Source: Gemmatimonadaceae bacterium (GTDB lineage: Bacteria; Gemmatimonadota; Gemmatimonadetes; Gemmatimonadales; Gemmatimonadaceae). From it: a stretch of 64,000 nucleotides of DNA. This document shows positions 18,070-27,841 of this stretch, one piece after another (the stretch's first letter is position 1; each line of letters opens with the position of its first letter). The DNA is taken from NCBI GenBank assembly GCA_035606695.1, contig DATNEW010000026.1, positions 248,001-312,000 on the forward strand, in the 5' to 3' direction. Made by a program: the position numbers and the translations under genes. Under the pieces are notes generated by a model. The model saw only the letters and a program-made list of their open reading frames with translations. It had not been told where the DNA came from and searched no databases.

Positions 18070-18744
18070 TCAGCTGCCCATCATGTACTTGCAGCCTTCG
18101 TCCTGCGCCTTGAGCACGGCGAAGAATCCGGACGGCTGAATGATCACGCCCGGAATGAGGTGTTCCCTGGCGCGCTTGGCGGCGTCGTCGTGCGAGAGCT
18201 TGTCCTTCGCGGCGTACTGCGACACGACGTACTGGTACGCGAGTCCGCAGGCGAGCACGATGCCACCGCTCTGGATGAACGCGGGGATGTTGTAGTCCTT
18301 CATCGCCGCGGGGCCGTCGGTTGGAATCTTCGAGAGCGGATTGTACCTGATCCACTTTCCAGTTTTCTCATCTTTCCACTTGACGTCCTTGCCGATGCCC
18401 AGGTGATCCCAGAACTGGTCATCCATCACCATGGGGATTGCGTCGTGCCGAAAGACGACGACCGGCGTGACCTCTTCCTTCGGCGTGCCGAAGACCTTGT
18501 TGATTTGCGAGCGCCACATCACGGCGCGAAATAGCGCCCCGCCTTCGTCGACCTGCGGCGAGTCGAACACGGCGCGTGACTTGCCGCGCAGGCGGTTGAC
18601 CCAGGTCAAATCCGTGTCGTCCACCGCGGTGTTCGCGCCGAGCGCGCGCTCATCGCCGTGCAGGGCGAGCGCGCGATCGATCGGCATCGCCGCAAGAAGA
18701 CCGGTGGACGCTGCTTTGGTGAAGAACTCGCGGCGAGAGGGCAT
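18070..18744 (-). CDS. Tat-exported DsrE/F-like protein
   Basis: 224 aa from ATG 18744. The N-terminus MPSRREFFTKAASTGLLAAMP is a twin-arginine signal (SRREFF), supporting this start over the longer frame. The mature part resembles DsrE/DsrF-type sulfur-carrier folds (COG1416-like): VVVFRHDAIPMVMD near the N-terminus, SGGIVLACGLAYQY with the Cys where DsrE-like proteins keep one, and a C-terminal GVIIQPSGFFAVLKAQDEGCKYM. The role is unproven. It is divergent from the propeller gene at 18861 with a 116-bp gap. Confidence 0.7.
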   Translation of the reverse strand: MPSRREFFTKAASTGLLAAMPIDRALALHGDERALGANTAVDDTDLTWVNRLRGKSRAVFDSPQVDEGGALFRAVMWRSQINKVFGTPKEEVTPVVVFRHDAIPMVMDDQFWDHLGIGKDVKWKDEKTGKWIRYNPLSKIPTDGPAAMKDYNIPAFIQSGGIVLACGLAYQYVVSQYAAKDKLSHDDAAKRAREHLIPGVIIQPSGFFAVLKAQDEGCKYMMGS

Positions 18745-18860
18745 GGAGGGGGAAGCTGAAGGTCCGTCGTCGAGACGCGCGTGCGTCGCCGAGTTGACGC
18801 CCCAATCTGGCGAGTGGCGCGAGGACGCGCCATAATCGGCGATCCTCCCTTCTGCCCCCA

Positions 18861-21800
18861 ATGAAAAAACTTCTTGCGCTCGTGTTCGCCGCGGCGACTT
18901 CGGCCGCTGCTCAAACGCCTGATTCCGCCACGCTCGCATCGATGAAATGGCGGTCGATCGGCCCGGTGAACATGGCCGGCCGCATCACCGACGTCGAAGC
19001 GGACCCGCACAATCCCAAGACGTTCTACGTGACCGGCGCCACGGGCGGCGTTTGGAAAACGATCAACGCCGGCACCACGTTCATTCCCTTGTGGGATCAC
19101 GGGCCGATCGCGTCGGTCGGCGACATCGCGATTGCGCCGAGCGATCCGAAAACGCTGTATCTCGGGACGGGCGAAGACAACGCGCGCAACTCGGTCGCGC
19201 CGGGATGGGGCGTCTACAAGTCGACCGACGGCGGCGTCACCTGGCAGTCGGTCGGGCTCGAGAAGACGCAGCACATCGGGCGCATCGTCGTGCATCCGAC
19301 GAACCCGAACATCGTGTACGTCGCCGCGGTCGGCGCGACGTGGGCGTCGAATCCCGAACGCGGGTTGTACAAGACGACCGACGGCGGCAAGACGTGGAAG
19401 CTGTCGAAGTTCGTGAGCGACAAGGCCGGCTTCATCGACGTCGCGATGGACCCGCGCGATCCGAACACGCTCTATGGGGCCTCGTGGGAGCGCTCGCGCG
19501 GTCCCTACTATCTCAAGAGCGGCGGACCGGGGTCGGCGCTGTGGAAGACGACCGACGGTGGTGCGACCTGGCACGAGATCAAAGGCGGCGGATTTCCCGA
19601 GACGCAGAAAGGCCGCATGAACATTCAGATCGCGCCGAGCAATCCGAACATCGTGTACGTGATGGTCGAGGCGGATTCGGTGCGCGGCGCGAAGCCGCAG
19701 CGGCTCTTGAGCGGCTTGTACAAGTCGACCGACGCGGGTCGCACCTGGAAATGGCAGAGCACCATCGATAACCGGCCGTTCTACTTCTCGCAGATTCGCG
19801 TCGATCCGAAGAATCCGAACCGCATCTATCGCATGGCGGTGGATTTCCAGTTCTCTGATGACGGCGGCTACTCGTGGCGCACCGGCATGTTCGGCAATCA
19901 CGAGGACTATCACGCGATGTGGATCGACCCGAACGATCCCGAGCATTTCATCATCGGCGGCGACGCGGGGATTTTCCAGACGTGGGACCGCGGCGGCACG
20001 TACGACTCGATGAACAACATGGCGATGGGCCAGTTCTACGTCGTGAGCTACGACTATCAGGTGCCGTATCGCGTGTGCGGCGGGTTGCAGGACAACGGCT
20101 CGTCGTGCGGCTGGAGCCGGCGGTTGAACGGCCAGCTGCAAATGACCGACTGGTTCGCGCTCTTCGCGGCGGATGGTCTCTACACGGCGCAGGATCCGCT
20201 CGATCCCAACATCGTGTACTTCGAGTCACAGGGCGGCAACATGCAGCGCCGCAACCTGGCCACGGGCGAGGTGGTGAACATCAAGCCGCGCACGATCAAC
20301 GAGAACACGTACGGCGCGCAGATCGCGAACATCAAGGCGCAGGGCGGGCCGAACATGGAGAGCCAGCTCGCCGACGTGCGCACTCGCATGAAGCGCGACA
20401 TGGCCGATCCCAACGCCGCGCTCCGCTGGAACTGGAACACGCCCTTCTTCGTCTCGGCGCACGACCCGAACGTGTTCTACAGCGGCGCCGACAAGGTGTT
20501 CAAATCGGTGAAGAAGGGAAGAGATCCGATCGCGATCTCGCCCGATCTCACGGCGCACGACCCGACGTGGCTGCGCGTGTCCAGCGGGTACGATGCCGAC
20601 GGGAACCTCGCGGCCGATGGATCGGGCGGCATCACGCGCGACGCGACGGGCGCCGAGGAGAACGCGACGATCGTCGTGATGAATGAATCGCCGCTCAAGG
20701 CCGGCATGTTGTTCGTCGGCACGGACGACGGAAAGGTGTGGATCTCGCCGAACGACGGCGGGCGGTGGATCGATATCAGCGATCGTTTCGCCGGGGTGCC
20801 CGCGATGACGCACGTGACGGCCGTCGAGCCGTCGCATGCGGATACAAACACCATATACGTCACGCTCGACAATCACCGGCGCGGCGATTTCAAGCCGTAC
20901 GTGTTCGTGTCGAATGATTTCGGGAAGACGTTCCGTTCGATTACGGCGAATCTCCCCGCGGGCACGGACCGCCCGGGCAGCGTCTATGTGATTCGCGAGG
21001 ATCCGGTGAATCACAGTTTGCTCTACGTCGGCACCGAGACGGGCGTGTTCGCCTCGTTGAACAAGGGACAGAACTGGTTCCCGCTGCAGAGCAATCTGCC
21101 GACGGTGCCGGTGTATGACCTCGAGATTCATCCACGCGATCACGAGTTGATCGCGGCGACGCACGGCCGCGCGGTGCAGATTCTCGACGTGGCGCCGCTG
21201 CAGCAGATGAGTGCGAGCGTGCTCTCGGCCTCCGCGCACTTGTTCGCGCCATCGCCGGCGTTCGAGTATGGCCAGATGCTGCCCGCGTCCGAGACGCGCG
21301 CGCAGCGGCCGTGGAAGGCGGACGGTGGGCCGAACGGCGCGGAAATCGAGTATCGGTTGTCGTCGCCGTTGCCGAGCGCACCGCGCGTGTCGATCGTGGA
21401 CGCCGCGGGCGACACGATCGCGCGCATCACGGGGACGAACAGCGCGGGCATCAATCACGTGTCGTGGAGTTTGCTGCCGACCGGCGAGCAGGTCATTCCC
21501 GCCGGTGGCATCGCCGGATTCTTCGGCGGCGGTCGCGGTGGACGCGCTGCCGAGCCGCCGGCGAACGTCGCGGGATTCCCGCCGGGGTTCAATCCGCGTC
21601 CGGCCGAGCAGAACAACCCGCCGGATACGACGGGGAGTCCGACGGCGCAGGCGCGCGACATCGAGGGGCGCGGCGCGGGTGGTGGACGTGGTGGACGCGG
21701 CGGCGGCGGTGGACGCGGCGCTGGTGGTGGCCGCAATCTCGAGCCCGTGGCGACTGGCGACTATCGCGTCGTGCTCGACATGGGCGGGCAGAAACAAGCG

Positions 21801-21869
21801 CAGGTGCTTCGTGTAATACGTGTCGAACCGGGCGATGTGTCCGTCATGGCACCCATGCGCGAGCGGTAA
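18861..21869 (+). CDS. Exported sortilin/VPS10-like beta-propeller protein
   Basis: 1002 aa with signal peptide MKKLLALVFAAATSAAAQ. BNR/Asp-box repeats (KSTDGGVTWQSV, KTTDGGKTWKLS, KTTDGGATWHEI, KSTDAGRTWKW) and a second propeller with NDGGRWIDISDR and NDFGKTFRSI. The C-terminus carries two Gly/Arg-rich tracts (about nt 21520-21560 and 21660-21740) before a short conserved domain ending DYRVVLDMGGQKQAQVLRV. Paralogue of the gene at 9076. Likely periplasmic or surface; no enzymatic residues assigned. The membrane protein gene 3 nt downstream is probably co-transcribed. Confidence 0.85.
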   Translation: MKKLLALVFAAATSAAAQTPDSATLASMKWRSIGPVNMAGRITDVEADPHNPKTFYVTGATGGVWKTINAGTTFIPLWDHGPIASVGDIAIAPSDPKTLYLGTGEDNARNSVAPGWGVYKSTDGGVTWQSVGLEKTQHIGRIVVHPTNPNIVYVAAVGATWASNPERGLYKTTDGGKTWKLSKFVSDKAGFIDVAMDPRDPNTLYGASWERSRGPYYLKSGGPGSALWKTTDGGATWHEIKGGGFPETQKGRMNIQIAPSNPNIVYVMVEADSVRGAKPQRLLSGLYKSTDAGRTWKWQSTIDNRPFYFSQIRVDPKNPNRIYRMAVDFQFSDDGGYSWRTGMFGNHEDYHAMWIDPNDPEHFIIGGDAGIFQTWDRGGTYDSMNNMAMGQFYVVSYDYQVPYRVCGGLQDNGSSCGWSRRLNGQLQMTDWFALFAADGLYTAQDPLDPNIVYFESQGGNMQRRNLATGEVVNIKPRTINENTYGAQIANIKAQGGPNMESQLADVRTRMKRDMADPNAALRWNWNTPFFVSAHDPNVFYSGADKVFKSVKKGRDPIAISPDLTAHDPTWLRVSSGYDADGNLAADGSGGITRDATGAEENATIVVMNESPLKAGMLFVGTDDGKVWISPNDGGRWIDISDRFAGVPAMTHVTAVEPSHADTNTIYVTLDNHRRGDFKPYVFVSNDFGKTFRSITANLPAGTDRPGSVYVIREDPVNHSLLYVGTETGVFASLNKGQNWFPLQSNLPTVPVYDLEIHPRDHELIAATHGRAVQILDVAPLQQMSASVLSASAHLFAPSPAFEYGQMLPASETRAQRPWKADGGPNGAEIEYRLSSPLPSAPRVSIVDAAGDTIARITGTNSAGINHVSWSLLPTGEQVIPAGGIAGFFGGGRGGRAAEPPANVAGFPPGFNPRPAEQNNPPDTTGSPTAQARDIEGRGAGGGRGGRGGGGGRGAGGGRNLEPVATGDYRVVLDMGGQKQAQVLRVIRVEPGDVSVMAPMRER

Positions 21870-21872
21870 TTC

Positions 21873-22190
21873 ATGTTTCGTTTTCTTGGGCGGTGGCGGC
21901 CCGCGACGCTCCTTGCGTCGTGGGTCGGCTACTGGGTCGTACTGGCGGCGATCACGATGGGACCGGGCATCGTCGCGATCTGGAAGGCGACGCAGTCCGG
22001 TCCGGGACAGGGAAATGTGTCGCTGAATTTCAGCAACGGCCTGTTTTCATTGGTCGTGCAGGCGAATGGGCACACGACGTATACCGGTTCGGCGCATCTG
22101 CTGGCGATCGCGCTGCTCGTCGGCGTGCCGCCGCTCGTGCTGTTCGGGCTGTGGCTTCGCGAGCGTCGGTCGGCCGTCGAGATGGTTTAG
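21873..22190 (+). CDS. Small membrane protein of unknown function
   Basis: 105 aa, two transmembrane helices: residues about 12-35 (LLASWVGYWVVLAAITMGPGIVAIW) and 76-95 (LLAIALLVGVPPLVLFGLWL), with a short extracytoplasmic loop. It starts 3 nt after the propeller stop, implying translational coupling. No family recognised. Confidence 0.7.
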   Translation: MFRFLGRWRPATLLASWVGYWVVLAAITMGPGIVAIWKATQSGPGQGNVSLNFSNGLFSLVVQANGHTTYTGSAHLLAIALLVGVPPLVLFGLWLRERRSAVEMV

Positions 22191-22257
22191 CGGCGCACCG
22201 CGCTCGGCGGCCACCCAACGCTTTTCCGGCGATCCCTGTCACAGGTTGTACGGATTC

Positions 22258-22318
22258 TTCCCTGAACCTTTCATGGGAAGCCCGGATTTTGTAGCTTCCC
22301 ATCAACGTTTCAGGGGAA
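22258..22318 (+). promoter_or_regulatory. Nested dyad that can sequester the permease SD
   Basis: Inner stem ATGGGAAGC (22273-22281) with GCTTCCCAT (22294-22302), 9 bp perfect with a 12-nt loop. Outer arms TTCCCTGAA (22258-22266) and TTTCAGGGGAA (22308-22318) are complementary. The right outer arm contains AGGGGA, the Shine-Dalgarno for ATG 22326, so folding would hide it. The DNA dyad could equally be an operator. Confidence 0.55.
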
Positions 22319-22325
22319 CAGCGTC

Positions 22326-25043
22326 ATGCACCGCTTTCCAGGCCTCCGGCGCTTCATGCACCTCGACCGCGGCGGACGCAGTATCGAGCGGGGCGTCGCT
22401 GACGAACTGCGCTTTCACTTCGAGATGACCATGCGAGACCTCATGAATGACGGCATGTCTCCGGACGACGCGCGGCGCGAAGCCGAGCGCCGCTTCGGGA
22501 ACGTCGAGCGCACCCGCGAGCGGCTCGAGGCAATCGACCGCGCGCGGGTCGAACGCGAGCGCCGCGCGGAATGGTGGGGCGCATTCAGTCAGGATCTGCG
22601 CTACGCGCTCCGTGGCCTGCGCTTCGCGCCCGTGTTCGCCGGATTCGTCGTCCTGACGCTGGGCTTGGGCATCGGCGCCAACGCCGCGATGTTCGGCATC
22701 GTCGATCGCCTGCTGTTCCGGCCGCCGGCCTTTCTCGTCGCGCCGGAGCGGACGCACAAGGTCTACTTCGCGCGGATGGTCGACGGCAAGGAATTCGTCG
22801 GACCGAGCTCGCAGTACCAGCGCTACCTGGATCTCGCGCAGTCGTCGCGGACGATCGAGCGCTTCGCGGCATATTCGCGCCGCCGTCTGGCCGTCGGCAG
22901 CGGCGATGCCGCGCGTGAGCTGCAGATCGGCGCCGCGAGCGCGAGTCTCTGGCAAATGTTCGACGCACGCCCGGCGCTCGGCCGTTTCTTCACCGCCGAG
23001 GAGGACAAGGATCCGGGCGCCGCGCGCGTCGTCGTGCTGTCGTATCCCTACTGGCAATCCGAGTACGCCGGCGCGTCGGACGTCATCGGCAAGACCATGA
23101 CGCTCGGCTCATCGATCTACACGATCATCGGTGTCGCGCCGCGGCACTTCTCGGCATTCGAGCTCACGACGCCGTCCGCGTTCATTCCCATCACGGCCGC
23201 GGCTGTCGACGGATTCTCGACGATGTGGACGAAGTACCGCAAGAGCTACAACATCTCGTGGCTCGAGGTGTACGCGCGCCGCAAGCCCGGCGTGTCCGCG
23301 GACGCGGCGACGGCGGACCTCACGCAGGCGTACCGTCAAAGCTGGGCCGCGAACTTCGCGATGAGCCCGGGGATCGGATCGCTCGCGAAGGTGAAGCCGC
23401 GCGCAATTGCCGGGTCGGTTCTTCAGCAGCGCGCGCCGACGCTCTCCGCTGATACGAAAGTCGCGGCGTGGCTGCTGGGCGTCGCGTCGATCGTGCTGCT
23501 CATCGCGTGCGCGAACGTCGGCAATCTGTTGCTTGCTCGCGCGTTCGCGCGGCGGCGCGAGATCGCGGTACGGATCGCGCTTGGTGTGAGTCGTGCCCGT
23601 TTGGTGAGTCAGCTTCTCGTCGAGAGCATGCTGCTCGCCGTGCTTGGGGCAACGGCGGGCCTCGTGATCGCGCAGTGGGGCGGGCGATTGCTGCGCAGCA
23701 CGTTGGTGCCGGATGTCGAATGGGACAACACGCTCGGCGACACACGAGTGCTTCTCTTCGCCGGTGCGTGCGCGCTCGGCGCAGGGTTGCTTGCCGGGCT
23801 CGCACCCATCGTTCAGGCGGGGCGATCGGACGTTGCCGCTGCTCTCAAGGCGGGCGCTCGTGAAGGCTACGGGCGACGCTCGCGCGTCCGGACCGCGCTG
23901 TTGATCGTCCAGGCGGCCATGTCCGTCGTGTTACTTGTCGGGGCCGGTCTCTTCGTGCGCAGCGTACGCACGGTAAACACGCTGCACCTTGGGTACGACG
24001 CGGACCGTCTGATCTGGCTCTCGCCGCGTCTGCGCGGCGTGAAGCTGGATTCGGCGCAGCAGCAGGCATTGTACGACGCGCTGATGGACCGCGCACGGGC
24101 AAATCGGTCGGTGGCCGGTGTCACGCGCGTCGTCACTGTCCCATTCTCGATGACGTTCAGCGACGACTTCTTCGCGTCGGGCACCGACTCGGTGCGCCAG
24201 ATCAAGAGCGGCATCATGGAGACCGGGTCGCCAGGCTACTTCGCGACCGTCGGCACGCGCATCATTCGTGGTCGCGACATCAGCGCACAGGATCGCGAGG
24301 GAAGCGCGCGCGTTGCCGTCATCAGCGCCGAGATGGCGCGCGCGGGTTGGCCGAATCAGGATCCCATCGGCAAGTGCTTGCGGATGAGCGACGACACCAT
24401 GCCATGTCGCACGGTCGTCGGCGTTGCCGAAAACATCAAGCTCGGCGATCTGGGTGGACCGCCGGATGCGATTGCGTATCTGCCGGTTGCGCAGGTCAAC
24501 GCTGGATTCGGATCGCTGTACGTCCGAACTCGCGGCGACGCTTCGTCGCAGACGGATGCAATTCGCCGCGACCTGCAGACCGTCTTGCCGAGCGGGGGAT
24601 ACATCATCGCGACGCCGCTGTCCGACGTGCTCGCGCCGGCGACGCGGTCGTATCGTCTTGGCGCCACGATGTTCGTGGTGTTCGGCATGCTCGCGCTCGC
24701 GCTTGCCGCCATCGGGTTGTACAGCGTCGTCGCGTACGGCGTCACACAACGCACGCATGAAATGGGCGTGCGCATCGCGCTCGGCGCGCGGGTTGTCGAC
24801 GTCGTGGCGCTCATCGTTCGCGACGGCGTGCGGGTGGTCATCGTCGGTGTGGCGATCGGGTTGGCGGTGTCGGCCGCCGCCGGGCACTGGCTCGCCCCGT
24901 TGTTGTTCGAGACGTCGCCGCGCGATCCGCTCGTGTTCGCGGGCGTCGGTGTCACGCTGCTCGGGGTCGCGCTCGCGGCGTCATGGCTGCCGGCGCGTCG
25001 TGCCGCCCACGTCGATCCGGCGACGGCACTTCGGGTGGACTGA
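22326..25043 (+). CDS. ADOP-type ABC transporter permease
   Basis: 905 aa. The N-terminal cytosolic domain includes DELRFHFEMTMRDLMNDGMSPDDARREAERRFGN, the helical module typical of ADOP permeases, then YALRGLRFAPVFAGFVVLTLGLGIGANAAMFG as first TM helix, MacB-like periplasmic domain, FtsX block (LLIACANVGNLLLARAFARRREIAVRIALG), second periplasmic domain and terminal FtsX block ending LPARRAAHVDPATALRVD. No PadR gene adjoins it; the 5' leader hairpin is a candidate control element. The kinase gene follows after 238 bp. Confidence 0.92.
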   Translation: MHRFPGLRRFMHLDRGGRSIERGVADELRFHFEMTMRDLMNDGMSPDDARREAERRFGNVERTRERLEAIDRARVERERRAEWWGAFSQDLRYALRGLRFAPVFAGFVVLTLGLGIGANAAMFGIVDRLLFRPPAFLVAPERTHKVYFARMVDGKEFVGPSSQYQRYLDLAQSSRTIERFAAYSRRRLAVGSGDAARELQIGAASASLWQMFDARPALGRFFTAEEDKDPGAARVVVLSYPYWQSEYAGASDVIGKTMTLGSSIYTIIGVAPRHFSAFELTTPSAFIPITAAAVDGFSTMWTKYRKSYNISWLEVYARRKPGVSADAATADLTQAYRQSWAANFAMSPGIGSLAKVKPRAIAGSVLQQRAPTLSADTKVAAWLLGVASIVLLIACANVGNLLLARAFARRREIAVRIALGVSRARLVSQLLVESMLLAVLGATAGLVIAQWGGRLLRSTLVPDVEWDNTLGDTRVLLFAGACALGAGLLAGLAPIVQAGRSDVAAALKAGAREGYGRRSRVRTALLIVQAAMSVVLLVGAGLFVRSVRTVNTLHLGYDADRLIWLSPRLRGVKLDSAQQQALYDALMDRARANRSVAGVTRVVTVPFSMTFSDDFFASGTDSVRQIKSGIMETGSPGYFATVGTRIIRGRDISAQDREGSARVAVISAEMARAGWPNQDPIGKCLRMSDDTMPCRTVVGVAENIKLGDLGGPPDAIAYLPVAQVNAGFGSLYVRTRGDASSQTDAIRRDLQTVLPSGGYIIATPLSDVLAPATRSYRLGATMFVVFGMLALALAAIGLYSVVAYGVTQRTHEMGVRIALGARVVDVVALIVRDGVRVVIVGVAIGLAVSAAAGHWLAPLLFETSPRDPLVFAGVGVTLLGVALAASWLPARRAAHVDPATALRVD

Positions 25044-25281
25044 ACGCCAGCCGGAAAAAGAACGCCAAAGGAACGCTGAACGGACGTTTGTCGAACGGGC
25101 CGTCAGTACGTTCCCGCCTGTGATCTCACCAGGCAGGAAGTTCCGCCCATTGATCCGTACGATCGGTCCCCACCGGTCGGTATTGGCGTTCGAGGCCACA
25201 CAGATGCGCGCCCTAGCGAGCAACCCGGGTAAACAACAATTTATCGCCGACCAACTTCCCTCGACGCAGACTGATGGTGGG

Positions 25282-27804
25282 ATGACGCACTTGCTCGAGG
25301 AACTTCAACACGCGCTAAGCAACACCTATCACGTCGAGTCCGAAATCGGACGCGGCGGGATGGCGACGGTCTTTCTCGCGGAAGACCTCAAGCATGGGCG
25401 CCGCGTTGCATTGAAGGTCTTGTCACCCGAGCTGTCGTCGTCGATCGACGGCGATCGCTTCAAGCGCGAAATCCAGATCGCGGCGCGACTGAGCCATCCG
25501 CACATTTTGCCCGTATTCGACTCGGGCGAAGCGAACGGGCTCCTCTTCTATACGATGCCGTTCGTCGAGGGAGAGTCGCTGCGGGCGCGCCTCGAGCGCG
25601 AAAAGCAGCTCGGCATCGACGACGCGCTGCTCATCACCGGCGAGGTCGCCGACGCGCTGGCGTACGCACACGGGCTCGGCGTCATCCATCGCGACATCAA
25701 ACCTGAGAACATTCTCATCCACGGCGGACACGCCGTCGTCGCCGACTTCGGCATCGCCCGCGTCATTCAGGAATCGGGCAATGAGAAGCTGACGCAGACC
25801 GGGATGTCGGTGGGCACCGCGGCGTACATGAGTCCCGAGCAGTTCAGCGGCGAGACCGTCGATGGTCGCAGCGACATGTACAGCCTGGCGTGCGTGCTGT
25901 ACGAGCTGCTCGTCGGCGAAGTGCCGTTCACGGGCCCGAACGCAATGGCGATCATGGCACGGCATACCATGGAGATGGTGCCGTCCATCCGCATCGTGCG
26001 GCAGACCGTGCCGGATGAGATCGAAGGCGCGATCATGCGCGCGCTCGAGAAGATCCCGGCCGATCGCTTCGCGTCGGTCGCGGACTTCAAGGCCGCACTG
26101 TTTGCCGGGCCTACGGGTACGAGCTCCAATCCGTACATGCGGCGCACCACGCGCTACGCGGCGGTCAGCGCGCCGGTGCCGCGGACGAATTCGCGCCGGC
26201 GAGCGATGCTCATTGCCGCGGGAGTCGTCGCCGTCGCCGCGCTCACCGCGGGCGGATTGTACGCGCGCAATCGCACGGCGAAGCGTGCGTCCGTGACTGG
26301 CGGCGCCGATCTGCGCCGACTCGCGGTGCTGTATCTCGACGACCAGAGCCGCGACTCGTCGTTGCGTCACGTCGCGGACGGTCTCACGGAATCGCTCATC
26401 GCGCAACTCGGCGACGTCGACGGGCTCCAGGTGGCGCCGGCGAGTGCTGTGGCGGCGTATCGCGGCCGGGATCTCTCACCGGACAGCATTGCTCGAGTGT
26501 TGAACGTCGGCACGCTGGTGCGAGGAAACATCGAGCGGAACGGAAAGGAGCTGCACGTGGCCGTCGAGCTGGTCGACGGCTCGACCGGCTCCGACATTCA
26601 GCGCGCCGGCTTCAACGTCGCGGAAGGCCAGTTCCTGCACGCACGCGACTCGCTCGCGGCGGCGGTGGCCGAGCTGCTCCGCTCGCGTCTCGGAGACGAG
26701 GTGCATCTCCGCGAGCTGCAGGGGGGCACGACGAGTCCGGAGGCGTGGGCGCTGGTGCAGCGTACCGAACGTGACATGAAGAGCGCGGATGAGTCGGTGG
26801 CGGCGAGCAAACCCGACGACGCGCAGCATCAGCTCACGTCGGCGGACTCGCTGGCGGCGTTGGCGGCGCAGGCAGACGCCAAGTGGGCGCAGCCGGTGGT
26901 GGAGACCGGACGCGTGGCGCAGCGCCGCGCGAAGTTGGCGACCGACACGAAGCAGGTCGAGGCATTCATCGCGGCGGGGCTGGATGCGGCGAAGCGCGCG
27001 CTGGCGCTCGATCCGAGAAACGCGGACGCGTTAGAACTTGCTGGAACGCTCACGTACTATCGCGTGCAGCGCGGACTGATCACTGACAACGCCGCGATCA
27101 AGCTCGCCGTGGATACGGCCGAGAAGCAGTTGAATGACGCGGTGGCGGTGAATCCGCGGCTGGCGACGGCGTGGAACGCGCTGAGCGTCGTCGAATACGG
27201 AAAGAACGATGTGCCGCAGGCGTATCTCGCGGCGAACAAGGCGTACGAGGCCGATTCATATCTCCGTGCCGCGCCGGAGATTCTGTGGCGTCTGTACGCG
27301 ACGTCGTACGATCTCGAGCAGTTCCCGAACGCAGAGAAGTGGTGCGACGAAGGCGGCCGCCGTTTTCCGCAGGATCCGCACTTCGTGCAGTGCCGGCTGT
27401 ATCTGATGCTGTCGCGCGCGGTGGATCCGAATCCGGGCGAGGCGTGGCGGCTGGTCGCGGAGCTCGACACGCTCGTGCCGAAGTCGGATCGGGCGCTGGA
27501 GCATCGCACGTCCGAGATGCTCGCGGCCGTCGTGCTGGGGCGCGCGAACCTCGCCGACAGCGCGCACAAGGTCATCGCGTCGGCGCGGGCGGGCGCCGAC
27601 GTCGATCCGACGGGCGAATTGATCGGCACCGAGGCGCTGGCGCGAACGCTTTTGGGCGAGCGCGACCAGGCGTTGCAACTGCTCGCCCGCTATTTGACGA
27701 ACCACCCCGATCACCGCGCGGGCTTCGCGAAGGTGAACTCCTGGTGGTGGCGCGATCTCCAATCCGATCCGCGTTTTCTGAGGCTGGTCGGCACCGGCCG
27801 CTAG
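25282..27804 (+). CDS. Ser/Thr protein kinase with TolB-like and TPR regions
   Basis: 840 aa from ATG 25282 (MTHLLEELQHALSNTYHVES), which matches the usual start of this kinase group; an in-frame ATG at 25204 is less likely. Active Hanks-type kinase: glycine loop GRGGMATV (23-30), Lys 45 in VALKVL, HRDIKPEN with Asp 138, DFG at 155-157, then SVGTAAYMSPEQ. A single TM helix follows (about 310-330, MLIAAGVVAVAALTAGGLYA), then an extracytoplasmic TolB/FlgO-like domain (LAVLYLDDQS, GLTESLIAQL, VLNVGTLVRGNIER) and TPR-like helices to the end. Likely membrane signalling kinase; targets unknown. Confidence 0.92.
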   Translation: MTHLLEELQHALSNTYHVESEIGRGGMATVFLAEDLKHGRRVALKVLSPELSSSIDGDRFKREIQIAARLSHPHILPVFDSGEANGLLFYTMPFVEGESLRARLEREKQLGIDDALLITGEVADALAYAHGLGVIHRDIKPENILIHGGHAVVADFGIARVIQESGNEKLTQTGMSVGTAAYMSPEQFSGETVDGRSDMYSLACVLYELLVGEVPFTGPNAMAIMARHTMEMVPSIRIVRQTVPDEIEGAIMRALEKIPADRFASVADFKAALFAGPTGTSSNPYMRRTTRYAAVSAPVPRTNSRRRAMLIAAGVVAVAALTAGGLYARNRTAKRASVTGGADLRRLAVLYLDDQSRDSSLRHVADGLTESLIAQLGDVDGLQVAPASAVAAYRGRDLSPDSIARVLNVGTLVRGNIERNGKELHVAVELVDGSTGSDIQRAGFNVAEGQFLHARDSLAAAVAELLRSRLGDEVHLRELQGGTTSPEAWALVQRTERDMKSADESVAASKPDDAQHQLTSADSLAALAAQADAKWAQPVVETGRVAQRRAKLATDTKQVEAFIAAGLDAAKRALALDPRNADALELAGTLTYYRVQRGLITDNAAIKLAVDTAEKQLNDAVAVNPRLATAWNALSVVEYGKNDVPQAYLAANKAYEADSYLRAAPEILWRLYATSYDLEQFPNAEKWCDEGGRRFPQDPHFVQCRLYLMLSRAVDPNPGEAWRLVAELDTLVPKSDRALEHRTSEMLAAVVLGRANLADSAHKVIASARAGADVDPTGELIGTEALARTLLGERDQALQLLARYLTNHPDHRAGFAKVNSWWWRDLQSDPRFLRLVGTGR

Positions 27805-27841
27805 CCGCTTTATAGTTCTCTCATAATCCGAGGATGTACCA

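Noticed and set aside
24424-25281. Long open frame extending the kinase gene upstream through the permease gene
   Set aside because: That part is Arg/Ser-rich shadow of the permease in another frame; the kinase begins properly at 25282.
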